DNA from: Alphaproteobacteria bacterium Ga0077535
GTDB taxonomy: Bacteria > Pseudomonadota > Alphaproteobacteria > Caulobacterales > Aquidulcibacteraceae
Direction of reading: 5' to 3'
Length of the DNA stretch: 64,000 nucleotides
NCBI GenBank assembly: GCA_001464425.1
Contig: LNEK01000035.1
Coordinates: forward strand, 86,952 to 150,951
Under the pieces are notes generated by a model. That model was not told the DNA's origin, did not search any database, and worked only from the letters and a program-made list of their open reading frames with translations. Shown here one piece after another: positions 8,046-17,329 of this stretch (position 1 is its first letter; the number at the start of each line of letters is the position of its first letter). A program made the translations under genes and the position numbers.

Positions 8046-10718
8046 TTAAGCGCGCTTTTTGGCGGCCAACGCGGCCTGTGCGGCGGCCAGTCGCGCGATC
8101 GGCACCCGATAGGGCGAGCACGAAACGTAGTCCAAGCCCACGCTCTCGCAGAAGCGCACCGAGTCCGGATCGCCGCCATGCTCGCCGCAAATGCCGAGCT
8201 TAATCGACTTGTCGGTGGCGCGGCCGCGTTCGGCGGCGAGCTTGATCATCTCGCCGACGCCCTCGACGTCGATCGAGACGAACGGATCCTTCGCCAGCAT
8301 GCCTTTGTCGACATAAGCGCCGAGAAATTTGCCGGCGTCGTCGCGGCTAAGCCCCATCGTCGTTTGCGTGAGGTCGTTGGTGCCGAACGAGAAGAATTGC
8401 GCGCTGTGCGCAATGTCACCGGCCATGAGCGCCGCGCGTGGAAGCTCAATCATGGTGCCAACGAGATATTCGATCGTGCGGCCACGCTTAGCGAACACCT
8501 CTTCCGCGATCGCATCGACGCGCGCGCGCAGCGTTTCCAACTCTTTCCGCGTGATCACAAACGGGATCATGATTTCCGGGATTGGCGCATCGCCCTTCTC
8601 GGCCACATCGCACGCGGCTTCGAACACAGCCCGCGCCTGCATGTCGTAAATCTCGGGATAGACGATCGCGAGCCGGCAGCCGCGGAAGCCGAGCATCGGA
8701 TTGCTTTCCGCGAGCTCCTTCGAGCGCGCGAGCAAAGCCTTCGCGTCAAGGCCCGTCGCTTTCGCAACATCAGCGCAATCTTCTTCCGTGTGCGGCAAGA
8801 ACTCGTGCAGCGGCGGATCGAGGAAGCGGATCGTCACCGGCCGCGCGCCCATCGCTTCGAATATGCCAACGAAATCCTGGCGCTGGTGGGGGAAGAGTTT
8901 GTCGAGCGCCGCAACACGGGCGCTCTCTTTCTCCGCCAAGATCATCTCGCGCACGGCGGCAATGCGCTCGGCGTCGAAGAACATGTGCTCGGTGCGGCAA
9001 AGGCCGATGCCTTCGGCGCCGAACTTCACCGCTTGCGCAGCGTCCGCTGGCGTCTCCGCATTAGCGCGCACCTTCATACGGCGCGCGGCGTCGGCCCACG
9101 CCATTAGCGTCCCGAAATCGCCGGTGAGCTCGGGCTGCACCATTTGCGCCGCGCCGAACAGCACTTCGCCGGCCGAGCCATCCACCGTGACCGTCTCGCC
9201 AGCTTTGATGACCCGCCCGCCCGCGCGGAATTCGCCCGCCTTCATGTCGATGCGGATATCGCCGGCGCCGGAGACGCACGGCCGCCCCATGCCGCGCGCC
9301 ACAACGGCGGCGTGACTGGTCATGCCGCCGCGCGCCGTGACGATGGCTTTCGAGGCGTGCATGCCGTGAATGTCTTCGGGGCTGGTTTCTTCGCGCACGA
9401 GGATGACCGCTTCGCCCGTCGCGGCGCGCTCCTGCGCTTCATCGGAATCGAACACCACCACGCCAACGGCGGCGCCCGGCGAGGCCGGCAGGCCTTTGCA
9501 GATGATGTCGCGCTTGTAGCCGGGCGAAATCGTCGGGTGCAGCAATTGATCGAGCGCCGCGGGATCGACGCGCAACACCGCTTCGTCCTGCGTGATCAGC
9601 CCTTCGCTCGCCATATCGACAGCGATCTTCAGCGCAGCATTTGCGGTTCGTTTGCCGTTGCGAGTCTGCAGCATGTAGAGCGTACCGCGCTCGACCGTGA
9701 ACTCCAGGTCCTGCATGTCGCGATAGTGCGCCTCTAACTTTTTGTAGACGGCGACCAGTTCGGCGAACACTTGCGGCATCGCTTCTTCCAGCGACTCGCC
9801 CTGCTCTTTCATCTCGATGCGCGAGGCTTTGGTCAGCGCTTTCGGCGTGCGGATGCCGGCGACGACATCCTCGCCCTGCGCGTTGATCAGGAATTCGCCG
9901 TAGAATTTCTTCTCGCCGGTGCTCGGGTCACGCGTGAAGGCGACGCCGGTGGCGGAGGTATCGCCCATATTGCCGAACACCATCGCCTGCACGTTCACAG
10001 CCGTGCCCCAGCTTTCGGGGATGTTGTTGTGCTTGCGATAGAAGATCGCGCGATCGTTCATCCAGCTTGAGAACACCGCGCCGATCGCGCCCCAGAGTTG
10101 CTCTTTGGGATCAGCCGGGAACGGCTTGCCCAGCTCACGCTCTACCGCGCGCTTGAACTGCGCGACGACCTGTTTCCAATCATCGGCGGTCAACTCAGTA
10201 TCGGAGCGATACTCGTTCGTGTCCTTATGCGTGCCGAGGATTTCCTCGAACACGCCGTGTTCCAGTTCGAGCACGACATCGGAATACATCTGAATGAAGC
10301 GGCGATAGCTGTCGTACGCAAACCGCGCATCGCCCGAGAGTTGGGCGAGGCCCTCAACGGTTTCATCGTTGAGGCCGAGGTTCAGCACCGTATCCATCAT
10401 GCCCGGCATCGACGCACGCGCGCCCGAACGCACCGAGACGAGCAGCGGATTGGCGGGGTCGCCGAACGTCTTGCCGGTTTTCTTTTCGAGCGCAGCCAAA
10501 GCCGCATCGACTTGGCCCGCAAGCTCAGCCGGATAATTGCGCTTGTTCTCGTAATACGCGTTGCAGACTTCCGTCGTCAGCGTGAAGCCGGGCGGCACCG
10601 GCAGATCGAGCCGCGCCATCTCGGCGAGGTTCGCGCCCTTGCCGCCAAGCAGCGCCTTCAGCGAAGCATCGCCCCCGCTTTCGCCGCCGCCGAACCCGTA
10701 CACCCACTGCTTTGTCAT
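8046..10718 (-). CDS. ppdK: Pyruvate, phosphate dikinase
   Basis: This 890-residue protein is a full-length PPDK, which interconverts pyruvate, ATP and phosphate with phosphoenolpyruvate, AMP and diphosphate. It opens with WVYGFGGG and the N-terminal nucleotide-binding domain, carries the phosphohistidine motif GGMTSHAAVVARGMGRPCV in the swivelling domain, and ends with the TIM-barrel PEP/pyruvate domain containing KLGICGEHGGDP and SCSPYRVPIARLAAAQ. I chose the ATG at 10718 because AGAGGA lies 7 nt upstream; an extension to 10757 overlaps glyS. It follows glyQ-glyS with a 35-nt gap and is probably co-transcribed. Confidence 0.97.
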   Translation of the reverse strand: MTKQWVYGFGGGESGGDASLKALLGGKGANLAEMARLDLPVPPGFTLTTEVCNAYYENKRNYPAELAGQVDAALAALEKKTGKTFGDPANPLLVSVRSGARASMPGMMDTVLNLGLNDETVEGLAQLSGDARFAYDSYRRFIQMYSDVVLELEHGVFEEILGTHKDTNEYRSDTELTADDWKQVVAQFKRAVERELGKPFPADPKEQLWGAIGAVFSSWMNDRAIFYRKHNNIPESWGTAVNVQAMVFGNMGDTSATGVAFTRDPSTGEKKFYGEFLINAQGEDVVAGIRTPKALTKASRIEMKEQGESLEEAMPQVFAELVAVYKKLEAHYRDMQDLEFTVERGTLYMLQTRNGKRTANAALKIAVDMASEGLITQDEAVLRVDPAALDQLLHPTISPGYKRDIICKGLPASPGAAVGVVVFDSDEAQERAATGEAVILVREETSPEDIHGMHASKAIVTARGGMTSHAAVVARGMGRPCVSGAGDIRIDMKAGEFRAGGRVIKAGETVTVDGSAGEVLFGAAQMVQPELTGDFGTLMAWADAARRMKVRANAETPADAAQAVKFGAEGIGLCRTEHMFFDAERIAAVREMILAEKESARVAALDKLFPHQRQDFVGIFEAMGARPVTIRFLDPPLHEFLPHTEEDCADVAKATGLDAKALLARSKELAESNPMLGFRGCRLAIVYPEIYDMQARAVFEAACDVAEKGDAPIPEIMIPFVITRKELETLRARVDAIAEEVFAKRGRTIEYLVGTMIELPRAALMAGDIAHSAQFFSFGTNDLTQTTMGLSRDDAGKFLGAYVDKGMLAKDPFVSIDVEGVGEMIKLAAERGRATDKSIKLGICGEHGGDPDSVRFCESVGLDYVSCSPYRVPIARLAAAQAALAAKKRA

Positions 10719-10753
10719 CGTGTTCCTCTTTGCTCGCGCGCCGGCGAGAGAGT

Positions 10754-13012
10754 TCAACCCTCGATCTTCGAGAAGTCCGCGACCGCGGACAGCGCTTCTC
10801 TAAAGCGCGAGAGCAGCAGAAGCCTGTTGCGCCGGATCTCAGCCTCCGGCGCGTTGACCAACACCTTATCGAAAAACCCATCGACCGGCGCGCGCAAGCC
10901 CGCGAGCGCCTTCATCGCCGCGGCGAACTCTTCGCGCTCCACCGCAGCGCGCGCGGCAGGCAGCGCTTTCTCCAGCGCCTCGTGCAGCGCCTTCTCCGCA
11001 GGCTCGGCGAGCAGCTTCGCATCGACTTGGCCTTTGGCCTCCTCGGCGCTCCACTTCCCCTTCTTCTCCTCCGCCGCGAGAATATTCGCCGCACGCTTAT
11101 AGCCCGCGAGCAAGTTCGCGCCGTCTTCGGTTTTCAAGAACGTATCGAGGGCTTCGACGCGTGCAACGATGCGAACAAGATCATCATCGCCAAGCGCAAA
11201 CACAGCATCGACGAGATCGTGGCGCTTGCCTTGGTCGCGGAGTTGGACTTTGAGACGATCTGCTAGGAAACCCAGCAGGGCCCGAAGCAGCAACACCGAA
11301 CTGTCGTTACTGGCAAAGATCTCATCCCATGTTTCATCGCGCCGCTGGCTCTCCCCTTCAGGCGCCGGACCAGACAAATCGAGAAGTGCCGCCCCGATTT
11401 CACGCTCAGATGCGTCCATCTTGAGCATGAGGTTGATGATGTTTCGAATTGCCTCATCACCCCGACGTCGGGCCGCAAGGGTCTGGGTCTGAACCGTGCG
11501 AATTAATAGTACCGGATTGCGGAAGAGCGGCAGCCTCAGCCCGCTCTCGAGAATCAGTCGAACGACACCGAGCGCGGCGCGACGAAGCGCATACGGATCG
11601 CTGCTTCCCGTCGGCTTCTCATCAATCGCCCAGAATCCAACCAACGTATCCAGCTTGTCCGCCAGCGCTAGCGTCACCGCGACTTTGTCGTCCGGCACTC
11701 GGTCGTTCGGGCCGAGCGGGCGGTAGTGATCTTCGATGGCGGCGGCGATGCTGGCGTTCGCGCCCTTCTCCAGCGCGTAAAGCTGGCGCCCCACCTGCCC
11801 CTGCAACTCCGGAAACTCGCCGACCGTCTCGGTCACCAAATCCATTTTGCAAAGCTCAGCCGCGCGCTTGACCTGCTCCACGTCAGCGCCCGTCACCGCG
11901 CACAGCTCAACCGCCAGCGTCTTCACGCGCTCAACCTTATCCCACACCGAGCCGAGCTTCTGGTGGAAGACGATCTTCTTCAGCTTCTCGCGCCGCTCCG
12001 GCGTATCGAGCGCCGTCTTGCGATCCGTATCCCAAAAGAAGCGCGCATCATTCAGCCGCGCACTCAGCACGCGCGCATTGCCCGCCGCGATCGCCTTGCC
12101 GCCGTCCTTCGCTTCGACGTTCGCCACCGTCACGAAATGCGGCGCAAGCTTGCCGGTCTTCGGATCGCGCACCGCGAAATATTTTTGGTGCGTGCGCATC
12201 GAAAGCCGGATCACTTCGCCCGGCAGATCGAGAAACGCCGGATCCATGTCGCCGAGCAGCACCACCGGCCACTCCACGAGCCCCGCCACCTCTTCGAGCA
12301 GGCCGATATCGTCCACCAGCTCAAGCCCGCGCGCCGCGCAGAGCTTCCGCGCTTGCTCCAGAATGATCGTCTTGCGCTCCTCGCGCTCGATCAGAACTTT
12401 CGCGCCGCGCAGCTTCGAGGCGTGATCAGACGCGCTCGTCACCGGCATCGCCTCCGGCGCATGAAAGCGATGCCCCCAAGTCACGGCTTCCGAGCCCACG
12501 CCCTCAACCGCGATCTTCACCGCCTTGCCATCGAACACGCAGCAAATGTTGTGCAGCGGCCGCACCCAAGTCAGATCGCTCGATCCCGAGCGCATCGATT
12601 TCGGCCACGGAAACGCGCGCACGATCTCCGGCACGATCTCTTGCACGATGGCGCTCGTCTCACGCCCCGCGCGCTCGATCCGCGCCACGTAAAACGCGCC
12701 CTTCTTGTCCTCAACGATCTGCGCTTGATCGATGGAGGTCAGGCCCGCGCCTTTCAGAAAGCCCTGCAGCGCTTGCTCAGGCGAACCAACGCGCGGCCCC
12801 TTCCGCTCTTCGTTCACGTCCGCCGCTTTGCTCGGCAGATCGTCAATGACGGCGCCGATGCGGCGCGGGCTGGAGAACGTCTTGATCGCCTTCGCGTCGA
12901 GGCCGGCGGCTTTGAGCTTTTCACCCAACGCCTTCGCCAAATCCTCTTCCGCGCGCTTCTGCATACGCGCCGGGATTTCTTCGCTGAAAAATTCAAGTAG
13001 GAGTTGGGGCAT
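10754..13012 (-). CDS. glyS: Glycyl-tRNA synthetase beta subunit
   Basis: The 752-residue beta subunit of the tetrameric alpha2-beta2 glycyl-tRNA synthetase starts with [18 protein letters not shown] and contains the GHRF motif (TWGHRFHAPEA) and a DALR-type anticodon-binding domain at the C-terminus. The start overlaps the glyQ stop by one base (TAATG), which fixes the start at 13012 and indicates translational coupling and 1:1 production of the subunits. Confidence 0.97.
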   Translation of the reverse strand: MPQLLLEFFSEEIPARMQKRAEEDLAKALGEKLKAAGLDAKAIKTFSSPRRIGAVIDDLPSKAADVNEERKGPRVGSPEQALQGFLKGAGLTSIDQAQIVEDKKGAFYVARIERAGRETSAIVQEIVPEIVRAFPWPKSMRSGSSDLTWVRPLHNICCVFDGKAVKIAVEGVGSEAVTWGHRFHAPEAMPVTSASDHASKLRGAKVLIEREERKTIILEQARKLCAARGLELVDDIGLLEEVAGLVEWPVVLLGDMDPAFLDLPGEVIRLSMRTHQKYFAVRDPKTGKLAPHFVTVANVEAKDGGKAIAAGNARVLSARLNDARFFWDTDRKTALDTPERREKLKKIVFHQKLGSVWDKVERVKTLAVELCAVTGADVEQVKRAAELCKMDLVTETVGEFPELQGQVGRQLYALEKGANASIAAAIEDHYRPLGPNDRVPDDKVAVTLALADKLDTLVGFWAIDEKPTGSSDPYALRRAALGVVRLILESGLRLPLFRNPVLLIRTVQTQTLAARRRGDEAIRNIINLMLKMDASEREIGAALLDLSGPAPEGESQRRDETWDEIFASNDSSVLLLRALLGFLADRLKVQLRDQGKRHDLVDAVFALGDDDLVRIVARVEALDTFLKTEDGANLLAGYKRAANILAAEEKKGKWSAEEAKGQVDAKLLAEPAEKALHEALEKALPAARAAVEREEFAAAMKALAGLRAPVDGFFDKVLVNAPEAEIRRNRLLLLSRFREALSAVADFSKIEG

Positions 13013-13890
13013 TAGCTTTGCCCCTCCGCCCAAGCGCTCGCGCAGCCCTTCGCCAGATCACGCACCCGGGCGATGAAGCTTTGTCGCTCCGTTGGCGAGA
13101 CGACGCCGCGCGCGTCGAGCAGATTGAACAAGTGCGAGGCCTTCAATGTGTAATCGAAAGCCGGCAGCACGTTGCTCTCTTTCAGCAACCGCGCCGCGGT
13201 CGCTTCCGCGTCACCAAACCAGCGCAGCACCATTTCGGGATCGCTGAGTTCGAAATTGTAGCGCGATTGCTGTTTCTCGTTTTCGAGAAAGATGTCGCCA
13301 TAGGTCACCGGATATTCGCTATCCGGATCGTTGAACGGCAGATCGTAAACGCGGTCGACGCCGAACACGTACATCGCCAGGCGCTCAAGCCCGTATGTCA
13401 GCTCGCCCGACACCGGCCTCACATCCAAGCCGCCGACTTGCTGGAAGTAGGTGTACTGCGACACCTCCATCCCATCGCACCACACTTCCCAACCCAAGCC
13501 CCAAGCGCCGACAGTCGGGTTCTCCCAATCGTCCTCGACGAAGCGGATGTCGTGCAGCAGCGGATCGATGCCGATGCGCGCGAGCGAGTTGAGATAAAGC
13601 TCCTGCAGGTTCGGCGGGTTCGGCTTCAGGATCACTTGGAATTGGTAATAGTGCTGCAGCCGGTTCGGGTTCTCGCCATAGCGCCCGTCCTTCGGCCGCC
13701 GCGACGGCTGCACATACGCCGCGCGCCACGGTTTCGGCCCTAGCGAGCGCAACGTGGTCGCCGGATGCAAAGTGCCGGCGCCGACCTGCTCGTCATACGG
13801 TTGCAGGATCGCGCAGCCCTGCTCGGCCCAGTAATTCTGGAGCGTCAGGATCACGTCCTGGAAGCAACGGGGCGCTTTGTGGGGAGCCAT
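13012..13890 (-). CDS. glyQ: Glycyl-tRNA synthetase alpha subunit
   Basis: This 292-residue catalytic alpha subunit of the bacterial-type glycyl-tRNA synthetase has the expected [21 protein letters not shown]-terminus, [18 protein letters not shown], and [20 protein letters not shown] in the class II core. It charges tRNA-Gly together with GlyS and leads the glyQ-glyS-ppdK unit. Confidence 0.97.
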   Translation of the reverse strand: MAPHKAPRCFQDVILTLQNYWAEQGCAILQPYDEQVGAGTLHPATTLRSLGPKPWRAAYVQPSRRPKDGRYGENPNRLQHYYQFQVILKPNPPNLQELYLNSLARIGIDPLLHDIRFVEDDWENPTVGAWGLGWEVWCDGMEVSQYTYFQQVGGLDVRPVSGELTYGLERLAMYVFGVDRVYDLPFNDPDSEYPVTYGDIFLENEKQQSRYNFELSDPEMVLRWFGDAEATAARLLKESNVLPAFDYTLKASHLFNLLDARGVVSPTERQSFIARVRDLAKGCASAWAEGQS

Positions 13891-13932
13891 GGCGGACGCC
13901 TAAAGGCGCCCGCCCCTCATATCAAGACTGGC

Positions 13933-14841
13933 TCAGCGGAGGAACGCCGCCACCGCTGCGCGGAACGCGGCCGGCTGGTCGAACATGACGAAGTGGAAGG
14001 CGCCGTCGATGCGGGTGAAATTGACGTTGGGGGCGCTGGCGTACCCGCCGCGATAGAGGCCATCGACCATGGGTTCCGGCCCCATGGCCGGGTCGTACGC
14101 ATAAACCACGGTGATCGGCGCCGTGACGGCGGCGACCTCGGGCCGCATATCGGTGGTCATCACCTCGTACATCGCCTGCGCGAAGGTCGCGCGATCCGAG
14201 GCGATACTCCAAGCCACGACCTCGCCCTGGCGCGCTTCGGTTTTGACCAGCCGGCGCACACCGCCGGCTTGCTGCGCGGCGAACGCGGCGTCGTCCATCG
14301 CTGAGATCTGGTCGCGCATCATGCGCGCCTGCGGCTCAACGGCGGCGGCCGTGATCTGCGGGCCGAACATGGCGCTGAAGAACGGCAGCGAGTCCACGAT
14401 CATCAGCCGGCCGACACTTTCAGGGTGGCGGCGCGCAAGCATGAGGCCGGAGAAGCCGCCCATCGAATGGCCGATTACGGCGGGGCGTTCGATATCGTTC
14501 GCTTCGATGTAGCGCGCGAGTTCCTCAACGAGCGGCGCGATTACCTCGCCTGCCGGCGCGCCGACGGGTTGGCCGGCGAAGCCAGCCACTTGCACGAGAT
14601 GCACGCGGTGCGTGGCGACCAGCGCCTCCGCTTCGGCTGCCCAAACATCGCGGCTGGAGCCAAGACCGGGGATCAAGATCACATCCGGCCCCGAACCGCG
14701 CACTTCAACGCTGAAGCGCGTCGGCGTGAAATCCTCCGCCTGCGCCGGCGCGGGCCCGACCACTGAGCCGATCATGAATGCGGCGAACGCGGCCAGCACG
14801 AATTGACGAGCAACAAGCATAACCATCCCCTTGGCGCTCAC
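13933..14841 (-). CDS. Secreted alpha/beta-hydrolase
   Basis: The 302-residue protein has an N-terminal signal peptide (hydrophobic residues about 9-30, ending AQA) followed by an alpha/beta-hydrolase fold. The oxyanion-region motif is LIPGLGSSRDVW, the nucleophile elbow is GHSMGG, and a likely catalytic histidine is in GAFHFVMFDQP. It probably acts as an exported esterase or lipase; the substrate cannot be told. An alternative start is the internal methionine at residue 6 or 8. Confidence 0.85.
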   Translation of the reverse strand: MSAKGMVMLVARQFVLAAFAAFMIGSVVGPAPAQAEDFTPTRFSVEVRGSGPDVILIPGLGSSRDVWAAEAEALVATHRVHLVQVAGFAGQPVGAPAGEVIAPLVEELARYIEANDIERPAVIGHSMGGFSGLMLARRHPESVGRLMIVDSLPFFSAMFGPQITAAAVEPQARMMRDQISAMDDAAFAAQQAGGVRRLVKTEARQGEVVAWSIASDRATFAQAMYEVMTTDMRPEVAAVTAPITVVYAYDPAMGPEPMVDGLYRGGYASAPNVNFTRIDGAFHFVMFDQPAAFRAAVAAFLR

Positions 14842-14876
14842 GCGCCTGTTTGTTGATCCTGATTTGAAGACCGAAA

Positions 14877-15317
14877 TTAGCGGCTACGCAGCCAATCGAC
14901 GCCGCGCACGATGAAGAAGCCCGCCGCCATCAAAAGCGGCCCAAACAGCATGCCGGCGGCGAAGCTCTCCGAAGCATCGGCCGCACCGAACCACTGCATA
15001 AGCGTTTGCAGGACGGCAACGAACGGCGAGCCATCAAACGCAAACGCAACTTGCATTAGCGCAATGCAAATGAACCCAAGCAAGCTGCCCCAATACCAAG
15101 CGATATAATGCGCGCGCTTTGCGATTTCGTCGAAGGTCGCGAACTCCAGCACCGCGAGCACGCAGAACACAACGAGCGCGGCCAGCATTGGCCCTCGCAC
15201 CTCCACGTCCCAAGCATGCGCGGCCAGCGCGAAAGCGACCAAAATGCCGCCGAACATGATCAACAACGAGCGAACCAGCGCGCGGCGCTTGTTTTGCGAA
15301 ACCGGCAGAACAGACAT
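14877..15317 (-). CDS. Small integral membrane protein, last gene of the XRE operon
   Basis: The 146-residue protein has four predicted membrane segments (about residues 15-33, 43-60, 70-92 and 118-140) and no family I recognise. The start at 15317 is supported by AGGAGA immediately upstream, which overlaps the TAG stop of the preceding XRE gene, so the two are co-translated. It shares the four-segment layout of the two 136-residue proteins earlier in the operon, but I cannot align it confidently with them. Confidence 0.8.
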   Translation of the reverse strand: MSVLPVSQNKRRALVRSLLIMFGGILVAFALAAHAWDVEVRGPMLAALVVFCVLAVLEFATFDEIAKRAHYIAWYWGSLLGFICIALMQVAFAFDGSPFVAVLQTLMQWFGAADASESFAAGMLFGPLLMAAGFFIVRGVDWLRSR

Positions 15318-15327
15318 GGCGCTTCTC

Positions 15328-15540
15328 CTATTCAGCAGCTTGCGCGACTTCGTCGGCGCTGAAGATTTGTTCGATCGGCAGCGAGAACACTGCGGCGATT
15401 TTGAATGCGAGCGGCAGCGAGGGATCGTATTTGCCGGTCTCGATCGCGTTCACGCTCTGGCGCGACACATCGAGCTTGTCGGCAAGATCCGCCTGGCTCC
15501 AATTGCGCTCGGCGCGCAGGACCTTGAGCCGGTTTCTCAT
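15328..15540 (-). CDS. XRE-family HTH regulator (YozG-like)
   Basis: This 70-residue protein is almost entirely a Cro/C1-type HTH: RNRLKVLRAERNWSQADLAD, then DVSRQSVNAIETGKYDPS, ending in a short tail. It belongs to the very small YozG-like class often encoded beside small membrane proteins. The ATG at 15540 overlaps the stop of the upstream membrane gene (ATGA, 4 nt). As the only DNA-binding protein in the operon it is the candidate to bind the palindrome at 16610-16628. Confidence 0.92.
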   Translation of the reverse strand: MRNRLKVLRAERNWSQADLADKLDVSRQSVNAIETGKYDPSLPLAFKIAAVFSLPIEQIFSADEVAQAAE

Positions 15541-15947
15541 TTGTAGCGCAGCCGCACAAACAGAGTGGCGGCGCTCCAGACCACGCAAAACGCTGGAAAA
15601 ACCCACATCATCGATAGGTCGGGAAACCCGGCCATGTCTTCCAGTTGGCCATAGGCGAGCGTCCCGAAGGCGATGACGGCGGCCGCAATCAGCACCGCCT
15701 CACTTTGCACACCGCGCTGAAATTCATCGAGCGCACGCATGTAACGAAGTTGTGCAGCCAACATCAGCAGCGCCGGCGCGATCGGCGCCACCGCAAGCAG
15801 AGCGGCAAGCCATTGTGGCGGCGCAAATCCCTTGATCGCCAAACCCGCACCCAAAACCGCCGTTAGATAAATCATGCCCGCGCCGAACATATCGCGGAAA
15901 AGTCTCGCCGCGGCCGGCTTGCCGGCGCTCTCACTACAATTGCTCAT
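15537..15947 (-). CDS. Small membrane protein, paralogue 2 of a tandem pair
   Basis: The 136-residue protein has four hydrophobic segments and ends in RLRYK. It aligns along its length with the preceding gene product (shared PQW, ALLML, DEFQR, the LIAA/AYG segment, WVFPA and C-terminal RLRYK), so the pair arose by tandem duplication. AGGAGG precedes the ATG at 15947. Its 3' end overlaps the XRE gene by 4 nt. Function unknown. Confidence 0.85.
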   Translation of the reverse strand: MSNCSESAGKPAAARLFRDMFGAGMIYLTAVLGAGLAIKGFAPPQWLAALLAVAPIAPALLMLAAQLRYMRALDEFQRGVQSEAVLIAAAVIAFGTLAYGQLEDMAGFPDLSMMWVFPAFCVVWSAATLFVRLRYK

Positions 15948-15974
15948 GGACGTCCTCCTGTTTGTGGCGGCTTC

Positions 15975-16385
15975 TTATTTGTAGCGCAGCCGTAGAACGC
16001 AGGCGGCGAGACCCCAGATGCCAATCAGCGCCGGGAAAACCCAAATCAGCGGAAGGTGCGGAAAACCCGCCCACTCTTCGAGAAAGCCATAGGCGAACGA
16101 ACCGAAGCCAACGACGCCAGCGGCGATCAGCATTGCATCGGTTTGAATGCGGCGCTGAAACTCATCGATGCCGTTGAGAAAGATCGCGTACGCACGCAGC
16201 ATCAGCAGTGCAGGCAGAAGCGGCGCAAGCGCTGCGAGGATGGCCGCCCATTGCGGCAAGGCCTCGTTACGGATCGCAAACGCACCGCCGAACACGGCCG
16301 CGCTGTAGAGCACACCGGCCACGGCCATGTTGCCCATGTAGCGGCGGCCATTGCTGATGATCTTCGGATTGGTCTCGCGCGGCAT
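15975..16385 (-). CDS. Small membrane protein, paralogue 1 of a tandem pair
   Basis: The 136-residue protein has four hydrophobic segments (about residues 18-37, 43-63, 83-103 and 112-131). Its central loop contains GIDEFQRRIQTDAM and it ends RLRYK, like its neighbour. The start at 16385 is preceded by AAGGAGG, which overlaps the stop of the upstream short gene, pointing to co-translation. I do not recognise a named family. Confidence 0.85.
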   Translation of the reverse strand: MPRETNPKIISNGRRYMGNMAVAGVLYSAAVFGGAFAIRNEALPQWAAILAALAPLLPALLMLRAYAIFLNGIDEFQRRIQTDAMLIAAGVVGFGSFAYGFLEEWAGFPHLPLIWVFPALIGIWGLAACVLRLRYK

Positions 16386-16395
16386 CGTCGCCTCC

Positions 16396-16590
16396 TTAAA
16401 TTTTGATCTTTATGGCGAGGTCTGCGGTTCGCACCTCGAGCGCCAGCGGCGCGAGCGAAACGCTGAAGGACATCGCCGGCGCGCTTGCGGCGGCGGTGCT
16501 TACGCCGGGGCGATCGTTCAAAAAGCCGGAGGCCACCGCGATCGCGACCACCACCGCAAACACCGATGCCCGGCTCCACCCTCTGCGCAT
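16396..16590 (-). CDS. Short membrane-anchored or exported protein, first gene of the XRE operon
   Basis: The ORF encodes 64 residues: a basic N-terminus (MRRGW), one hydrophobic segment (about 9-25) and a short hydrophilic, beta-prone tail. The ATG at 16590 follows GGAGGGT at good spacing, and its stop codon is built into the ribosome binding site of the next gene, 10 nt away. These signals make it likely to be real despite its size. Function unknown. Confidence 0.6.
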   Translation of the reverse strand: MRRGWSRASVFAVVVAIAVASGFLNDRPGVSTAAASAPAMSFSVSLAPLALEVRTADLAIKIKI

Positions 16591-16609
16591 TTGACCCTCC
16601 ATCAAGCGT

Positions 16610-16628
16610 GCTTGTCTCGTTGACAAGC
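16610..16628. promoter_or_regulatory. Palindromic operator candidate upstream of the XRE/membrane operon
   Basis: GCTTGTC and GACAAGC form a perfect 7-bp inverted repeat around 5 nt. The motif CAAGCG recurs at about 16603, 16625 and 16658. It lies just downstream of a likely -10 element and upstream of the first ribosome binding site, the usual place for an autoregulatory operator. Confidence 0.5.
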
Positions 16629-16630
16629 GA

Positions 16631-16659
16631 CCTTTACCTGCCTGCCCGGCGCATGTCAA
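16631..16659 (-). promoter_or_regulatory. Sigma-70-type promoter candidate for the XRE/membrane operon
   Basis: On the minus strand TTGACA (16659-16654) and TAAAGG (16636-16631) are spaced by 17 nt. The -35 is a perfect match, the -10 a weak one. It lies 40-70 bp upstream of the first gene and abuts the palindrome at 16610-16628. Confidence 0.5.
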
Positions 16660-16727
16660 GCGTCCTTATCAAATAGCCATTCCTGCTTGCCTTTGCTCTC
16701 CGCACGGAATCCCGGCCATGCTTGCCC

Positions 16728-17300
16728 ATGGCGATTTGTGGGATCGATGAGGCGGGGCGCGGGCCCCTGGCCGGGCCGGTAGTGGCCGCGGCGGTGATCC
16801 TGCCGGCCAAGGGCCGCCCCAAAGGGCTCGACGATTCCAAGCAATTGAGCGCCGAAGCGCGCGACGAACTCTACGCGGCGATCCGCGCGTGCGGGATCGT
16901 CGGAGTCGGCATCGCCACCGTCGAAGAGATCGACACGATCAACATTCTGCGCGCTTCGCATCTGGCGATGAAACGCGCATTTGAAGCGCTTTCGGAGCGT
17001 CCGGTCGCGGCGCTGATCGATGGCAATATGGCGCCTGACCTGCCGTGCGCGGTCGAGTGCGTGATCGATGGCGATGCGTACCTGCCGCTGATCTCCGCGG
17101 CTTCCATCATCGCCAAAGTCGAGCGCGACCGGATGATGACCGAACTCTGCGCGCAATATCCAGGCTACGCCTTCGCCAAGCACAAAGGCTACGGCACGCC
17201 AGAGCACCAAGCGGCGCTGAAGCGGCTTGGCCCTTGTGCGATCCACCGGCGCAGCTTCAAGCCGGTGCAATTGGCGATGGAGATGCGCCTCGCCGGCTGA
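16728..17300 (+). CDS. rnhB: Ribonuclease HII
   Basis: This 190-residue RNase HII removes ribonucleotides from DNA and RNA primers. It opens with the catalytic [20 protein letters not shown] motif (acidic residues 7 and 8), then [13 protein letters not shown], and [12 protein letters not shown] followed by the HKGYGTPEH region. The start is the ATG at 16728. The rnhB-ccrM neighbourhood is conserved in Caulobacter; here one membrane protein gene lies between them. Confidence 0.95.
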   Translation: MAICGIDEAGRGPLAGPVVAAAVILPAKGRPKGLDDSKQLSAEARDELYAAIRACGIVGVGIATVEEIDTINILRASHLAMKRAFEALSERPVAALIDGNMAPDLPCAVECVIDGDAYLPLISAASIIAKVERDRMMTELCAQYPGYAFAKHKGYGTPEHQAALKRLGPCAIHRRSFKPVQLAMEMRLAG

Positions 17301-17329
17301 GCGGCGTTTACAAGCGCCCGGCCAACACT

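Noticed and set aside
7992..9107. A 371-codon plus-strand frame opposite ppdK
   Set aside because: Antisense to a well-conserved enzyme; no recognisable product.
11726..13000. A 424-codon plus-strand frame opposite glyS
   Set aside because: An antisense shadow of a conserved gene; the sequence is Arg/His/Leu-rich with no domain.
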